Shown here in pieces: positions 37,201 to 47,859 of a DNA stretch of 64,000 nt; positions within the stretch are counted from its first letter, which is position 1, and the number at the start of each line of letters is the position of its first letter. Source of the DNA: Symbiodinium natans. Taxonomy: Eukaryota; Sar; Dinophyceae; Suessiales; Symbiodiniaceae. The position numbers and the translations under genes were made by a program. The stretch covers positions 1 through 64,000 of the forward strand of contig CAJNDS010002815.1 in the NCBI GenBank assembly GCA_905221605.1. The letters are read 5' to 3'. The notes below the pieces were generated by a model. The model saw only the letters and a list, made by a program, of their open reading frames with translations. It had not been told where the DNA came from and searched no databases.

Positions 37201-38946
37201 TACTTAGTGCTACACCATGCCAAAGAACAAGCAGGAGACTCAATTCTTCTTTATGACTCAATCTATGGAGTCCGTAAAGAAAATTTGTGGGCATTATTGA
37301 CTAAGGCTGAGCACTACATCGAAGCCATCTTCATCAGAAGTGTTTGTGTCAATCAGCTCTACCCCGCCACTGCTCTCATTAACTCCTTTAATGAGATTAT
37401 CCGGCATCATGCTGATCCCAGTGAAAACGCAGAACAGCATATCAGTAGTGAAGCACACACTATTGAGCAAGCTAAAATAACGAAGGTTGATAGTTGGGGC
37501 AGCCCTGTCCCTTCTGCAACCTATATGACCATCACCTCAGAGGATGATTTTGGCTTGCCTAGTCCGCCCTGTGCCCATCTTCTGCCACAAGCACAGGAAT
37601 GTCAAAGCGGTACTGAATTTACTCTCGCCCAAAAGGGCAAATTCGATGAGGAGTCAGAACACCAAGCCAGTGTCAGTCTCCAACCCGACCCTAGTACTGC
37701 TTTGGCAACACAACTTGATAATGCATCTCTTCCTGAAGTGCACTCCATTGCTACTGACTCCGATGAGGAACAGAGACCGCAACAACATGAAGTTCAAACT
37801 GCGCTGAACTCTGAGAAGAATGACTCTGATAGGGGCAGCCAGCCCCTTAAAGCCAAGTCTGACTTGAGCTCTAATTCTCAGATGCGAAGAGTCAAGAAAA
37901 GCCTCGATAAGCTTAACAATGCCAAGCCTGTCTCCAAGAGAAAAGACGGTAAAATTGGAAGCAGGAATAATCAAAGTAATGCTGTCTCGTCAGAAGACTG
38001 CATACAGGTCGCACTTGGTGTTGAACGTTACATCATCTTATCGCTTTTTGATGGATGCGGAATATCACGTGCTGTCACCGTTGAATGCCTCAAGCAACAA
38101 CCAGTTGCGGCTGTGAGTGCAGAAAGTGACAGCGTCCTTCGCGCCCTCATATGCCACAAGTGTGACTATGACAAAAGCCAAAGGTGGGCTCTTGACTCGC
38201 ACCGTGTGCCATCGATCGCAATCGATGACGTTTGGACCCTGCTTAAAGAGGATTACCGATTGCTGCGTGAATGTTTGTCTTTCCTGGGAAGGATTCATCC
38301 ACAAAAAACAGCCATCATCATTCCCGCCGGTTCCCCCTGCCAAGATCTCACGGTTGCAGGGTCCAGTTCAGGTGGATTAGGACTTCTGGGAGACCGCTCG
38401 CAACACATGCTTGTCTTATACGCAATTTTGCTTGCATTCCAGAGCATTGAACCCAGTATCCTTCAGTGCGCGCACATCTTCCTTGAAAATGCTGGGTCTA
38501 TGAAGCCCATACACCAGGACTTCATTCAGCAGATCTTCGGAATACGTGATTGTTGCTGCCATCACATTGCTGGAGCTACATTCGGCCATGTTGAAAGGAA
38601 AAGGCATTGTTTGGTTCTGTTCCAATGTGCTGTGCACCCTTCATCAGCCGGTGGACTGCGCATCAGCCAGAATTCCGCGTTGAGCCTTACGAACTCGGTG
38701 GTCGTTGTTCCTTTTTGCCTGGACGGTTTCCCTTCAGCCATGTTGCGGTTGCGGGACAATCAGCCAATGCGCTTGCTGGCACCCTGTCCGCACAGATGCC
38801 ACTACTTTGCAGCTGCAAAGTGGGTCAGATCAACCAGCGTTTGTGTAGGCCGACGCCCGCGCGGCCTGCGCATGCAATGTCGGAGTCGCAATCTTCTCCG
38901 AATTTGTTCCATTCTCCCGTGCAGGGGGCCGGCCCTTGGCTTCTGA
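34228..38946 (+). CDS. USP-like protease / C5 DNA methyltransferase fusion (1572 aa)
   Basis: A single 1572-aa ORF starts at CACCATGTC. Residues 1-750 are unrecognised. Residues about 770-1045 resemble a ubiquitin-specific protease: a Cys box (GLYCPVAAAY, Cys at 780), a CxCxxC finger (HCKCSMC, about 875), a strand like QRLPSFFCLL, then a His box with AKHYLVLHH (His 991) and LLYDS (Asp 1010). A Ser/Gln-rich charged linker follows. The C-terminal domain is a C5-cytosine methyltransferase: motif I LSLFDGCG (about 1270), motif IV SPCQD with catalytic Cys about 1371, an ENAG form of the ENV motif (about 1420) and an ERKRH motif VIII (about 1457). The last 50 residues look like read-through into other sequence. 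Retrotransposon-carried methyltransferases are known in Symbiodinium, but no reverse transcriptase is visible here. The coding sequence is less GC-rich than its neighbours. Confidence 0.85.
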   Translation: MSQDRISNIDGSAFQCLADFMLGHLTEYDALFARTPATHLLEYLRDGCIVSTQTMQELRQVQGSELQSILLVNPSKNFLHNLRKGLTQQTSITIVSNLHSSLSISDIPCVLFRSYDEDFLRQIHSLTVIGAIEVQGKREFVYLVTYIPSSYPVHHTCYYIAITPSMKQEAANTEVIIAGTVGIFDEEVKHLSRDFGLAHIRKPQQPIVALTDQENRCVVCLRAPKISVSQLQALMLKVEEMYDKVLKQTEGKSQIELQVWYRFAPLEGMPGNSVNFVDLPYTINSARTKDEAFQVHCILNQHRLMNAFHTAPGKYLRIFADPYQLQKAILGLRQKQLTIPDSLALHAARFHICNVKNSQEIFAWKVTQPFNSTEVSLQITFHNCTGDMQDIIQDLEYIKIPVQYRGIVHVLAGTDVVIPAVHVTATVAAADALTQCQYFDLPCGRTEVQLLQEVVDAPRWSNKPINHISENPREHFLNCHSGSDKIGQGRLIHVRARDEYHPLSKQRIASTIWHKDDLETHFLIIDRQAPYVVLTGKCEDVPELVKLQSVQTFLSQNEAFQGWRVPENLPKASQEDEDFTAEMGSIQYLLVRITGKTELEIPLVLKNGQHLACHPGSSASNNVLISLHQGALLFMPRCHSCDIIKLVGINTSVIHAFNIRTDDRLKATAANKPNKARCANHQDEKSSKVAMEQSDTAQCPTLLHGKPPAVKGDDAAANMLPENPASAQLSQEGGIGKRNIESSKEKVEIARRRNTVLRFQAEVPANVQEEVQRRIAGLYCPVAAAYRVISCAQWSKEQCQHYAPFPKQAALVLAAVGYNIREAARAKLAHILGLTYLQLASATPLELQSFTEVYSKAIWAIPAKEQYTMLVQIHCKCSMCQQPQPILALPLHSEQDSSDQISILADLGQLADLAIACMQQNLSPRNDTCKLVIQRLPSFFCLLTQKIQKSSLAQVCKSEADIQSFLGSTVSVMQQAYIVVALVLHDPSAKHYLVLHHAKEQAGDSILLYDSIYGVRKENLWALLTKAEHYIEAIFIRSVCVNQLYPATALINSFNEIIRHHADPSENAEQHISSEAHTIEQAKITKVDSWGSPVPSATYMTITSEDDFGLPSPPCAHLLPQAQECQSGTEFTLAQKGKFDEESEHQASVSLQPDPSTALATQLDNASLPEVHSIATDSDEEQRPQQHEVQTALNSEKNDSDRGSQPLKAKSDLSSNSQMRRVKKSLDKLNNAKPVSKRKDGKIGSRNNQSNAVSSEDCIQVALGVERYIILSLFDGCGISRAVTVECLKQQPVAAVSAESDSVLRALICHKCDYDKSQRWALDSHRVPSIAIDDVWTLLKEDYRLLRECLSFLGRIHPQKTAIIIPAGSPCQDLTVAGSSSGGLGLLGDRSQHMLVLYAILLAFQSIEPSILQCAHIFLENAGSMKPIHQDFIQQIFGIRDCCCHHIAGATFGHVERKRHCLVLFQCAVHPSSAGGLRISQNSALSLTNSVVVVPFCLDGFPSAMLRLRDNQPMRLLAPCPHRCHYFAAAKWVRSTSVCVGRRPRGLRMQCRSRNLLRICSILPCRGPALGF

Positions 38947-41900
38947 GACAGTCGTTGAGAACTCGGGGCGCATCACTTCTTTGCTTGACAGCATTTCCAC
39001 CTCTCCACCCTAGCTGCATCCCTGAATGTTGCAGGATGCTGAGCAAAAAACCGGCTGCCTGGTTAAGATCCCCAAGTTGAGGTTCCCCCATCGGTAGGCA
39101 TGCACGGGCCAAGAAGCAGGGGCAGAATGGCGCGAGCAGCAATTCTGCAACCAGATCTGTGCCACCGCGCACAAAGATGCCTCCGCAGATGGTCAGGAAA
39201 TCGCAGATGACTTGGTGCCATATGTACCGAAGTCATCCGAGGTCAGGCTTCAGCCGGATTTGGCTGCTTTAGCTGGCTTAGCGGCCTGCGCATGGTGTGA
39301 TCAGCGTGACCTTTGGCACTCGATCTCCGGTTCCACATCGTTCCGCATTCCGTGTCGCGTGGCTTTGCTGTGCTCGCGTCGAGTATCTGGATGTCCAGCT
39401 TCGCAGGTTTCGGTTTCAATGTCAGAGAGAGACATCTCACTGGGCAGTGCTCCTCTTTTCTCAGGACAGAATGGGCACACACAGACCCACGCCAGAGATC
39501 CGCGAAGACTCCCTGAAGGTCCTAAAGAACCCAAGCCAGGCTGCGAGACGAGCCGAGGACAGCGAAGTCAAAGGTTTCATGTGCCTTTTCTGAGGCAGCT
39601 GCCTGCTTTGCCCTCAACCTTTACTTTGTTTGACTCGCCCTTGTTCGCCTTTGCTATGCCTTTGCTGCCCCTTGCTGCCAGTCCCCGGCGTTTTCCCCGG
39701 CGTTTTCCGGGATTCTGTGTGAGTGATGTCATCAAGAAACAGAGGGTCTTGGGAGGAATCTTCATCCGTGGCAGTCAGAAGAGCGCCGTGCATGTGCCAG
39801 AGTCCTACTCCAGCTAGCAACAGGCGCTCGGTGTCTGACATCTGGCGCAGCGTTGCCACTCCTCAGTGCTTTGAAAGCACTCTTGCTCTCCAGCGGTTCA
39901 CAGGCATCAACCAGGCGTTTAGCTTCAGGTGATAGGCAGCTCCGTAAGGCGAGGCTGCTGCACGACAAGGTTGGCACATGTGGGGCTGCCATCCCTTCCC
40001 ATGCTTCCCACATGCGCGTCTCATGTCGCAGCCAACGCCGGTGCAGCGAAAGCTCCGACACTTGCTGATCCATGCCTATCATGCCGAGCTTGAACCATGA
40101 CAGCGAGTGTCTTCGTGTCAAGTACGAGGAGTACAAGGAGTAGTGGAAGACGCGTTCACTGCAGCTGGGAACCTGTCGAGGGGTCGCAGGACGTCGCAGA
40201 AGGCACATGCTCCTTGCAGAGTGGATTAGAGTACGGGGCAGACCTTAACCTGATAATGCCTGCTGCAAGGTCGGCGCATGCCGTGCAAACCTTGGCAGAT
40301 GCCATGTGCAAATCTTTGTGAAGGTGTGTGTGTGTGTGTGTCCATCGCGTGTTCCACGATGGGGGATCGAATGTTGCTAAATCCGACATATTAGGAGCCA
40401 GACGTTGCACCTGGCAACTTGCCTTCATCGCCAGCGGAAGGGCCCTTGGATGTGCACCCGTGTCCACAGTTTATCCTTGTAGCCAGCGCATGTGATCCTA
40501 ACGGAGTGCCCTTCGTTTGTCTTCCCGTGCATTGGCTTACTGTCATGATCGGACCGTGCAGTGACAACATCTTCACCTCGGCCATTCTTGTGGCATCAAA
40601 GAGAGGAACACAGCCGGTAGGAACAGGACAGGAAGCTCCCCAGTCTTGCAGGGACTTTGCAGAGGGGATTAGACGAGTCCCTTTGCCCAGAGGGTGACAT
40701 TGCATGAAGTGACGCTGCCCTGTGCGTCGCTAGAATGTGGCAGTATGCGTCGCTGCGCGTAGGCTCGCGAATGCCCAACGTTGTGGCGTGTCAAAGCGGA
40801 TGAGGCCGCTGCGTATCGAAGCCCGCACCTTCACTGAACTGTGCGTCACTGCAAAAGTTGATTTGGGCCTCTGTATCTGCCGACTCACTTGTGCACGCCT
40901 AGCAATACGTGCTCTCAGTGTGCTCTGCGTCTGCAGTGGGTTGCAGTGACACGGAGCGACCTCAGAGCCGGCATTTTCGGGCTCACGCTTCGTAGGACTT
41001 GAGGCCTATCTGTACCTTCCTCCTGGGCTTCCTGGCTCCCCGTTCCTTCTCTTCAGATTTAAGCTGCATCTCTGGGCTAAGTCCGGGCTCAGCCTGGGCT
41101 CAGTGTAAGTTCAGCTTGCCAGTATGCCACCTGCCACAAATATCCTGAATGAACGAAGCAATTTAAGCTGGGCACGTGCCCATTCTGCCCATTCTCATTG
41201 GTGCTTCATTTCAGGACAGTCGTTCTGAGCTGTCGCAGCTAGTTTGTGTAGAACGTGCTCCATCTGCGTCGGCAGAGCTAAAAGGACTGGTTGGAGAAAT
41301 GTGCGCCGCTCAGTGCGACGGATGGCTCCTTGATGTCAATGCCTGTGAATGGCTGTTGCGAGCGCCTTGCTGTTGCAAGCGCAAGGAGCAGCTTGCCTGG
41401 CACTCAGACTTGTCACAAGCGTTTGATTTTCCACTCTAAGATCCACAGACATCCCCGCCTTATGCTGGCCAGCTCTCTCTTATTCCTTGTCTGAGTTTTG
41501 TGAGAGGGCGGACTCCTCAACAGAGCCGTTTTGACGTCCTGCCAACAATCTTTCAAGAGATTCAAAGCCATTTGCGCATCTCGTCGCGAGTATTCCGTTC
41601 TTCTTGGTTCCTCAAGCCAGGCCGGCACATCACGTGGCACGAGCACTGTGGGCGGTCTTGTTGGTGGTCTTGCCGAGCAGAGTAGCCTGAGCGTATCAGG
41701 ATTTGCTGAGGATGACTCCTGCACAGATTTCGACACTCTGCTGTGCGGCAGAGGCTACTGAGTGCATCAAAGTTGACCGTCGCCTTTGCCCACCAAGTCT
41801 GTCAAGTTGTCTGGAAGAGCTATGGCTGGTCAGGGAGTGTCCTGCTCTATCCTGGGCTTGGATTCGCAGGAGTGATGTCCCCGGAGAGCTGTGGGGTTAA

Positions 41901-44900
41901 GTGCTTGGATGTTCTTGGCAAGCACTGCAAGGATTCAGTAATCTAGATGTGGGCCTGCCATGCTCACATGATCCATGTGTCCCCAACTCAGACGTTTCCC
42001 TGGCAGCCCAGTGCTGAAGTGGTTTGCCACGGTTTGCCCTTGTGACTTCACCAGTGTCCTTACCATCCACTACCCTCGGAAACCCACTGTGAGGACTGCC
42101 AATGCTGGAGTCCATGGTCAGCTGCTTTGCTCAGAGTCCGAGTCAGCGGATGTTCCCCTTGTACGAAAACGTCGCTTCTGCTTCCCCCTCAGACTCCGAG
42201 AGCCGTAATGAGTGGAGATATTGGGAGCTGGGAGCTACGCCGTGGGCGGCGAGTTAGTCCCGTTCGCGAGGCCGTTTGATTGCAAAGGCTGCCAAAGGGA
42301 TAACGGGACGTGGCGGGCGGACCTGCGACAATGCCTTTCACATCGTGGCAGCTTTAAGTCGGCTTGTTTGACTTGCGCGCGCTCTTAGCTCGATCATCCC
42401 GGCCACGATATTTGCCAAGAGAACGGGTCATGGACAGGCAGCTGGATGGTAAGCTCGTTCTTCGCATGCTCCGGGCAAGACCCCATGCGCCTCAAAGGCG
42501 ACTTCAGAAGCAAAGGTGCCAGGTGAATATGAGCACCCTTCTATAGGTTCGATAAGGTCTCTAATCTAAACCTTAGGCCTTACAGCTGAAGTTTCAACCT
42601 GGCCCTTACATGAATGTGAGCTATCCTCCTTAGCTCGCCTGTAAACTAGGGACGGCAAGCTGGAGTATTGCGCGGGAAAAAGGCCGCAGACCATGGCTTG
42701 CCTCAGTGTCCTTGCACCACACGGCCTTGCTCCACACCGGTGGGCGGGAATGAAGTGATGCAAAGCTCGCTCTGGAAGGTTTTCATCCGCTGAAGGCATG
42801 AAGACACCATTCTTGGCACTGGAGAAGAGGAGCTGCCGCAAGAGGCATCTGCAAGACTTCAACGGCAAGCTTCCTGCTGGTCTCGCCTGACAGCAATTCC
42901 CCTACCTCCAAGGCTGCAGCTCGTGCGGCACGCATGTGCCGCACATTCTTTTCAAACTTAGATGGTAGCCTATAGTCCCGGAGTGTCAGGCTAAGGGCAA
43001 GTCCTTGATGAGGGGGTTGGGGCTTTCGCGAGGCGTGTTGCACAGAGTGCGTGCCCACGTGTGTGCCCGCACGCACCTAGCTGCCATGTGTTCCAAGAAG
43101 CCACGTCGCTATGCAAGGTTACTACACATAGGCCTAGGGGTCACTCCATAGGCGGCTCTTGTGACGCAGAGCATAAGTGTGTGTTGCTGCTTGCAATGCT
43201 GTAACACAGGTCCCGCACAAATGGGATACCGCTTGCACCATTTGACTCTTTGTGTTCGGGAGCTCTCCGCTTCCTTGGGCAGAAGACAGTCCAATCCTCC
43301 CAATATTCCCGATCCTCAGAGGGTTCGTCCTGCACAAAGTGCACAAGGGATACAACGAAAGGCAGATCGACCTGCACTTTCTCGCTTTGCACAGGCAGGA
43401 TCCTGCCTACAAATGCCAAAGCAAATCCCAAGGCATCATCACACCTTGCGAGCTATCTGAAAGTTTAGCTCTGGGTAGATGTGGAAGTCGACCCGCAAGA
43501 CGGAAGTTGTCCCAATCCCGCTGTGCTCTGCGGGATGGCTTGTGAGGGGGCGTGCCACTGTGGAAAGACAACAAACCTGAAGCAGAAGTGGAGCTCCGTG
43601 AAAACATGGTCTTTGAACACCGCTGTGGTTTCGGGGAACCGCCTCTGGGACAACTTCTGCGCACGTGGGGTAACTTCTGTGCGAGGGGGCTGGGGGGAAA
43701 TTCTGATTTGTGGGGTAATCGGGTAATGTCCAGGCCACTGAAGTACCCCAGAAAATAGAGAGAAGACCTCCGCTGCCATGACTGTCGGCAGTTCTGAGTC
43801 GAAGAACGTTGGTGCCAACTGGGTGTAGTTTCCACCGCACTAGGCATCTCCGGCCCTGTAGCCTGTGCAGAAGGGTCTGCTCAAAACAGTTCTCCTTCAT
43901 CTTTAGGACAACAAGCAGCGAGGCGCAGGACATGAAGTGCCTGGACTTGTTGGAGGAAGTACAGTAGACAGTGTTGGTTGCTAGCACCTGCGCCCAAATG
44001 CTGCGCCCATCATGTGCTTCAATGGCAGGGCGCAAGCCCTCTGCGTGTCTTGGTGACAACCCGTGAAGGATTTCGCCAAGAGTGTTCGCGCATCATGTCA
44101 TCCAGTTGGCTGAAACAGCGTGTGCATCAGTGTGCATCAATGCGTGGTGTTCTTTTTTGCCCGCGGTAGCGCCCGATGACGGCTCCCTTTTAACTGTTGG
44201 ACCTTAAGTTGGAGGTTGAGATTGAATCTAGCGCTGGCTTTTCCCGCACGTCAGCTCAGCAGTATGTGCGCATCTGATTTACAGACAGTTCACGAGAGCA
44301 AGGGCATGTGTACATCGAGGACATAGGAGCAGGTTGGGGCAACACGCTGCTGGCTGCTCCCGCGGGCAAAACAGGTACTCCTGAAATCTGGGTAGCTGCC
44401 CAGGTAGGCTGCTCGACTGATGGGCCAGAGGCGACCATGCCCTGGGGCTTTTATGGACTTTGCACTGGTGAAGGCGCGCGGCGCTGGAGACATCTGAGGC
44501 TCAGCCTTAATCGCCTTCCCTCTGCGTGATTGCCGCGTAGCATGACCACATGAGAGTAGTACATAGTAATGATAGCAGTGCAGAACGCATCCCAATGTAA
44601 CGATCCAAGGCGCTGGAATTTCCGCTTTCAGCGTGCCGACACGCGGGAGTTTTGCAATATGAGTATCCAGCCACCACTTGCTGTCTCGAGCCATCGAAAC
44701 TCTGGCCGCTGCATAAAAACGCTGCCGAGCGCAAGCTCCAGGACTTGTCGAGATCTTGCGGTAAGGCGAGGCTCCCTTGCGAAGGCACTCTGACTTGTGA
44801 CTGCATTGCATTGGCCATCCGAGTGATGGGCCAGAGGCGTCTCCCTTACAGGGGCACTTTGGCTGATGGGTGCTTCCGATGAATACCAGGCTGATGCGTG

Positions 44901-46430
44901 CCGCTCACGCTGTGCTTTTTGACTGCTCACGTGCGAGCTCTCTTTTCCTCTCTCACGCGTTGGCTGTTTGGCGACTGGTTCGTAGCATGTTTGACCGTTG
45001 ATACTGTGAGGCAGGTCTGCTTCTGAGATGCTCAGCTTCTCCAGGTTTGTGGATTGCGTTGGCCATCGGTCCAGCTCCCTGCTTGCGAGGTTTGAGCATG
45101 TCCGTCGCAGCAAAGCCACAGCCGTCTTACCGATGTCTATGTTCAGGACGGAAAAAACCCCTTCAGCACAAACGCATGCGTGGAATACATTGCCATGTCG
45201 TGTTCCTGGCCGACAGTGAATGACGTGCCAGCATTTGCTTGGCAAGCAGACGTGGACAGGCTGGCTTACAGCCCCAAGCCAGGAACTTTGAATGTGTTAG
45301 TGCGGCTGTGCCATGTTGTTGGCACCAGAGCTGTATGCCCGAGACTTCACATTGGTAAAGACTTTGCCGCCCATGGTCAGCATGCTGTAAGGCCAAAGCA
45401 GGTGTGCAAGCTTGAAGGTGAGTCACGAGGTCAAGACACACCTTTGCTCATTTCCCGTCCATTGCTTTGGTCTGTCTCATGGCATGGTGCATCTCGAGAT
45501 TTCGCAGTCTCGCCGCTATCACTACGGATACTTTTCCCACCATCCTCAATGTATGTGGTGCTGCAGTGTGATAAATCGGGTCTGCAAGCAGGCTGACGGT
45601 CACGAACCAGAGGCATGACAATACGCAAACTCTTGTGAGGTCGAACCGCCAGGCTAGAAGCACGTGACGAAGAGCAACGTTTGCATACTGAGCAGGACGA
45701 AATGCCAGATGTCCCGTCGCCCTGTTGTGCCACTGATGGCACTTTGCTTCAATGCGCGGCTTTTGCCAGATCGATCCCGTCGTCGCATAAGGCAGCGTCG
45801 GAGCAAGCTTCACGGGCTGGCGTGTTTTTTTCCGGAGCTCGTTTGCGCCCGAGAACGGGCCACATGAACCGGATTCCCATGAACCGGATTTCGCAAACCC
45901 AAAACCCTAAACCCCAAAGCCTGCACTCCCTGCACTGTGAGGCGCAGTCCAAAGTGCCCAGTTCGGATCTGCACGGGTATGGCTGTAGAGCGTTTCTATT
46001 CGAGAGGTCTCATTGAGGTTGCTGTCGGCCCCCAATAAAAGCCCCTGACGTTTCTGTCCTGAGGTGCAGTCATCAGTTGTCCTGCTGATGCGACGTCGCA
46101 AAACGATGTGCTTGTCTTACAAGCTCATGCATGGCCATGAAAGGAAGCACCCGTTGAACCCATGGCTTATGTGGAATAAGAGGCACTGCCCACATCTGCC
46201 CGTCTATAGCTTTCGCAGCAATCTTCAGAATGGGTTGCGCAAGATTAGCGAAAGAGCAGTTACGGTAGGAGCTATGTTAGGAAGCAGGCTGTGCTGAAGT
46301 CTTCATGCCGAAGGCCAGGCAAGACAGAGTCACGGGTGTGCAGAAAACATCATCGTTTGCGACTGGAAAGGTCAAGGCTTGTTTCCAAGGGGTTGCACAG
46401 CAACCGGTCGCTGTAGCAGTGAAGAGATGA
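38947..46430. other. Long stretch without a supported gene
   Basis: Many short ORFs occur on both strands but none has a recognisable domain, consistent codon pattern or continuity. A few minus-strand pieces (for example 42566-43076 and 43439-44059) look mildly protein-like and could be exons or old transposon remains; I cannot support them. A short GT run lies at about 40324-40341, and a small degenerate CCCTAAA-type patch at about 45895-45920. Genes of this lineage can have many introns, so a split gene could be hidden here. Confidence 0.5.
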
Positions 46431-46432
46431 TG

Positions 46433-46900
46433 TCAGGACTCCGGGACAAGCTTGGAAGGAACTGGCTACTTCCTGGTTGCACTTTGGCAAGGCGTGCATG
46501 ACCTATAGAGATTTCAGGGGCGTGTTTCTTGACTAGGCTCTGCAAGCTATGGGTGCCAACTGCGAGACTGCAGGTCCAAATGACCGGTATGTTCTTGGGC
46601 AAGGAAGCTTCGCGCAGTTTCGTCGCTGCAGCAAAAGGATGCGACGGGCACTTGAGTGCATGCAGAGTTGATGACATAGTCAGATGCAGCCGATGCATCA
46701 CCAACGCATCTCCTCTCTTGGCATTTCAGTTGTCGATGGAGTCGGTGCCCCTTCGACCGGGCATGAGGACTGCTTTGAGGAATCTGATCAGCCAATGTGG
46801 CATGTGACCGCGATGGGGAAGCCTGCCAAGATTCTCCTGCAGAATCCATGGTAGCACAGCTGAAGGTCCGGAGCCTTGCAATCTTCAACAGGCGTTGCCC
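46433..46900. repeat. Dispersed repeat R, copy 1
   Basis: The block beginning GGACTCCGGGACAAGCTTGG is repeated almost exactly at 47090 and, partly, at 54048. Copy 1 has its own sequence from about 46750 to 46775 where the other copies share a different insert. Confidence 0.85.
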
Positions 46901-47084
46901 ACGTCATGCAGTGCTCTACTGAGGAAAACACGAGGGCAATCAAGAAGGACATCAGGGCTGTTGATGTTCAGGAAACGCAAGCGCGCTGAGCGACATTGGC
47001 TCTCAAGATGCTTCCCGTCTTAACTGTCATCCTGCGGAAACAGCAAGATCCGTGACGGGTGAGATTTGTCCCTGCCGGACAAGC
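46901..47084. other. Unique sequence between R copies
   Basis: No feature is visible. Confidence 0.4.
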
Positions 47085-47840
47085 TCAGGACTCCGGGACA
47101 AGCTTGGAAGGAACTGGCTACTTCCTGGTTGCACTTTGGCAAGGCGTGCATGACTTATAGAGATTTCAGGGGCGTGTTTCTTGACTAGGCTCTGCAAGCT
47201 ATGGGTGCCAAGTGCGCGACTGCAGGTCCAAATGACCGGTATGTTCTTGGGCAAGGAAGCTTCGCGCAGTTTCGTCGCTGCAGCAAAAGGATGCGACGGG
47301 CACTTGAGTGCATGCAGAGTTGATGACATAGTCAGATGCAGCCGATGCATCACCAACGCATCTCCTCTCTTGGCATTTCAGTTGTCGATGGAGTCGGTGC
47401 CCCTTCCACCCCACCAGGCTCCACAAACCGCCTCTCCTTGCATTTTCCCCATTCTGCAGCGGGCGGGAATCTGATCAGGCCACTGTGACATTTGACCGCG
47501 ATTGGAAAGCCTGCCAAGATTCTCCTGCAGAATCCATGGAAGCAGAGCTGAAGGTCCAGAGCCTTGTAATCTTCAGCAAACCTTGTTGCAGCAAAGGTCC
47601 GCCGCAAGCGAATTCTGGTAGCATCCAATGCGTTTCAGTTTGAATCCTCGTACAAACTGTGTTGACAGTACGTTGCTCGGCTATTTGCTGAAAAATGTTC
47701 ATTGTCCTGCAAATCGCAACTTCGGTGTGGCCCAGCTGTACAGCTCCTGTCAATGCACCATCTTGGGCAAGACTACTGCCGACAAGGACTTGCGCTGGTG
47801 CTGCAGTGACAGCCTGTTCTTTTCTCTCCATTGTGCTACC
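47085..47840. repeat. Dispersed repeat R, copy 2
   Basis: The first 320 bp nearly match copy 1. The rest matches copy 3 at 54240-54605, including CTACTGCCGACAAGGACTTG. Its right end runs into the satellite array, whose monomers contain a related CCGACCGGAACTTGTTC...GACAGCCTG module. Confidence 0.85.
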
Positions 47841-47859
47841 GTCTTGCTTCTCGTTCAGT

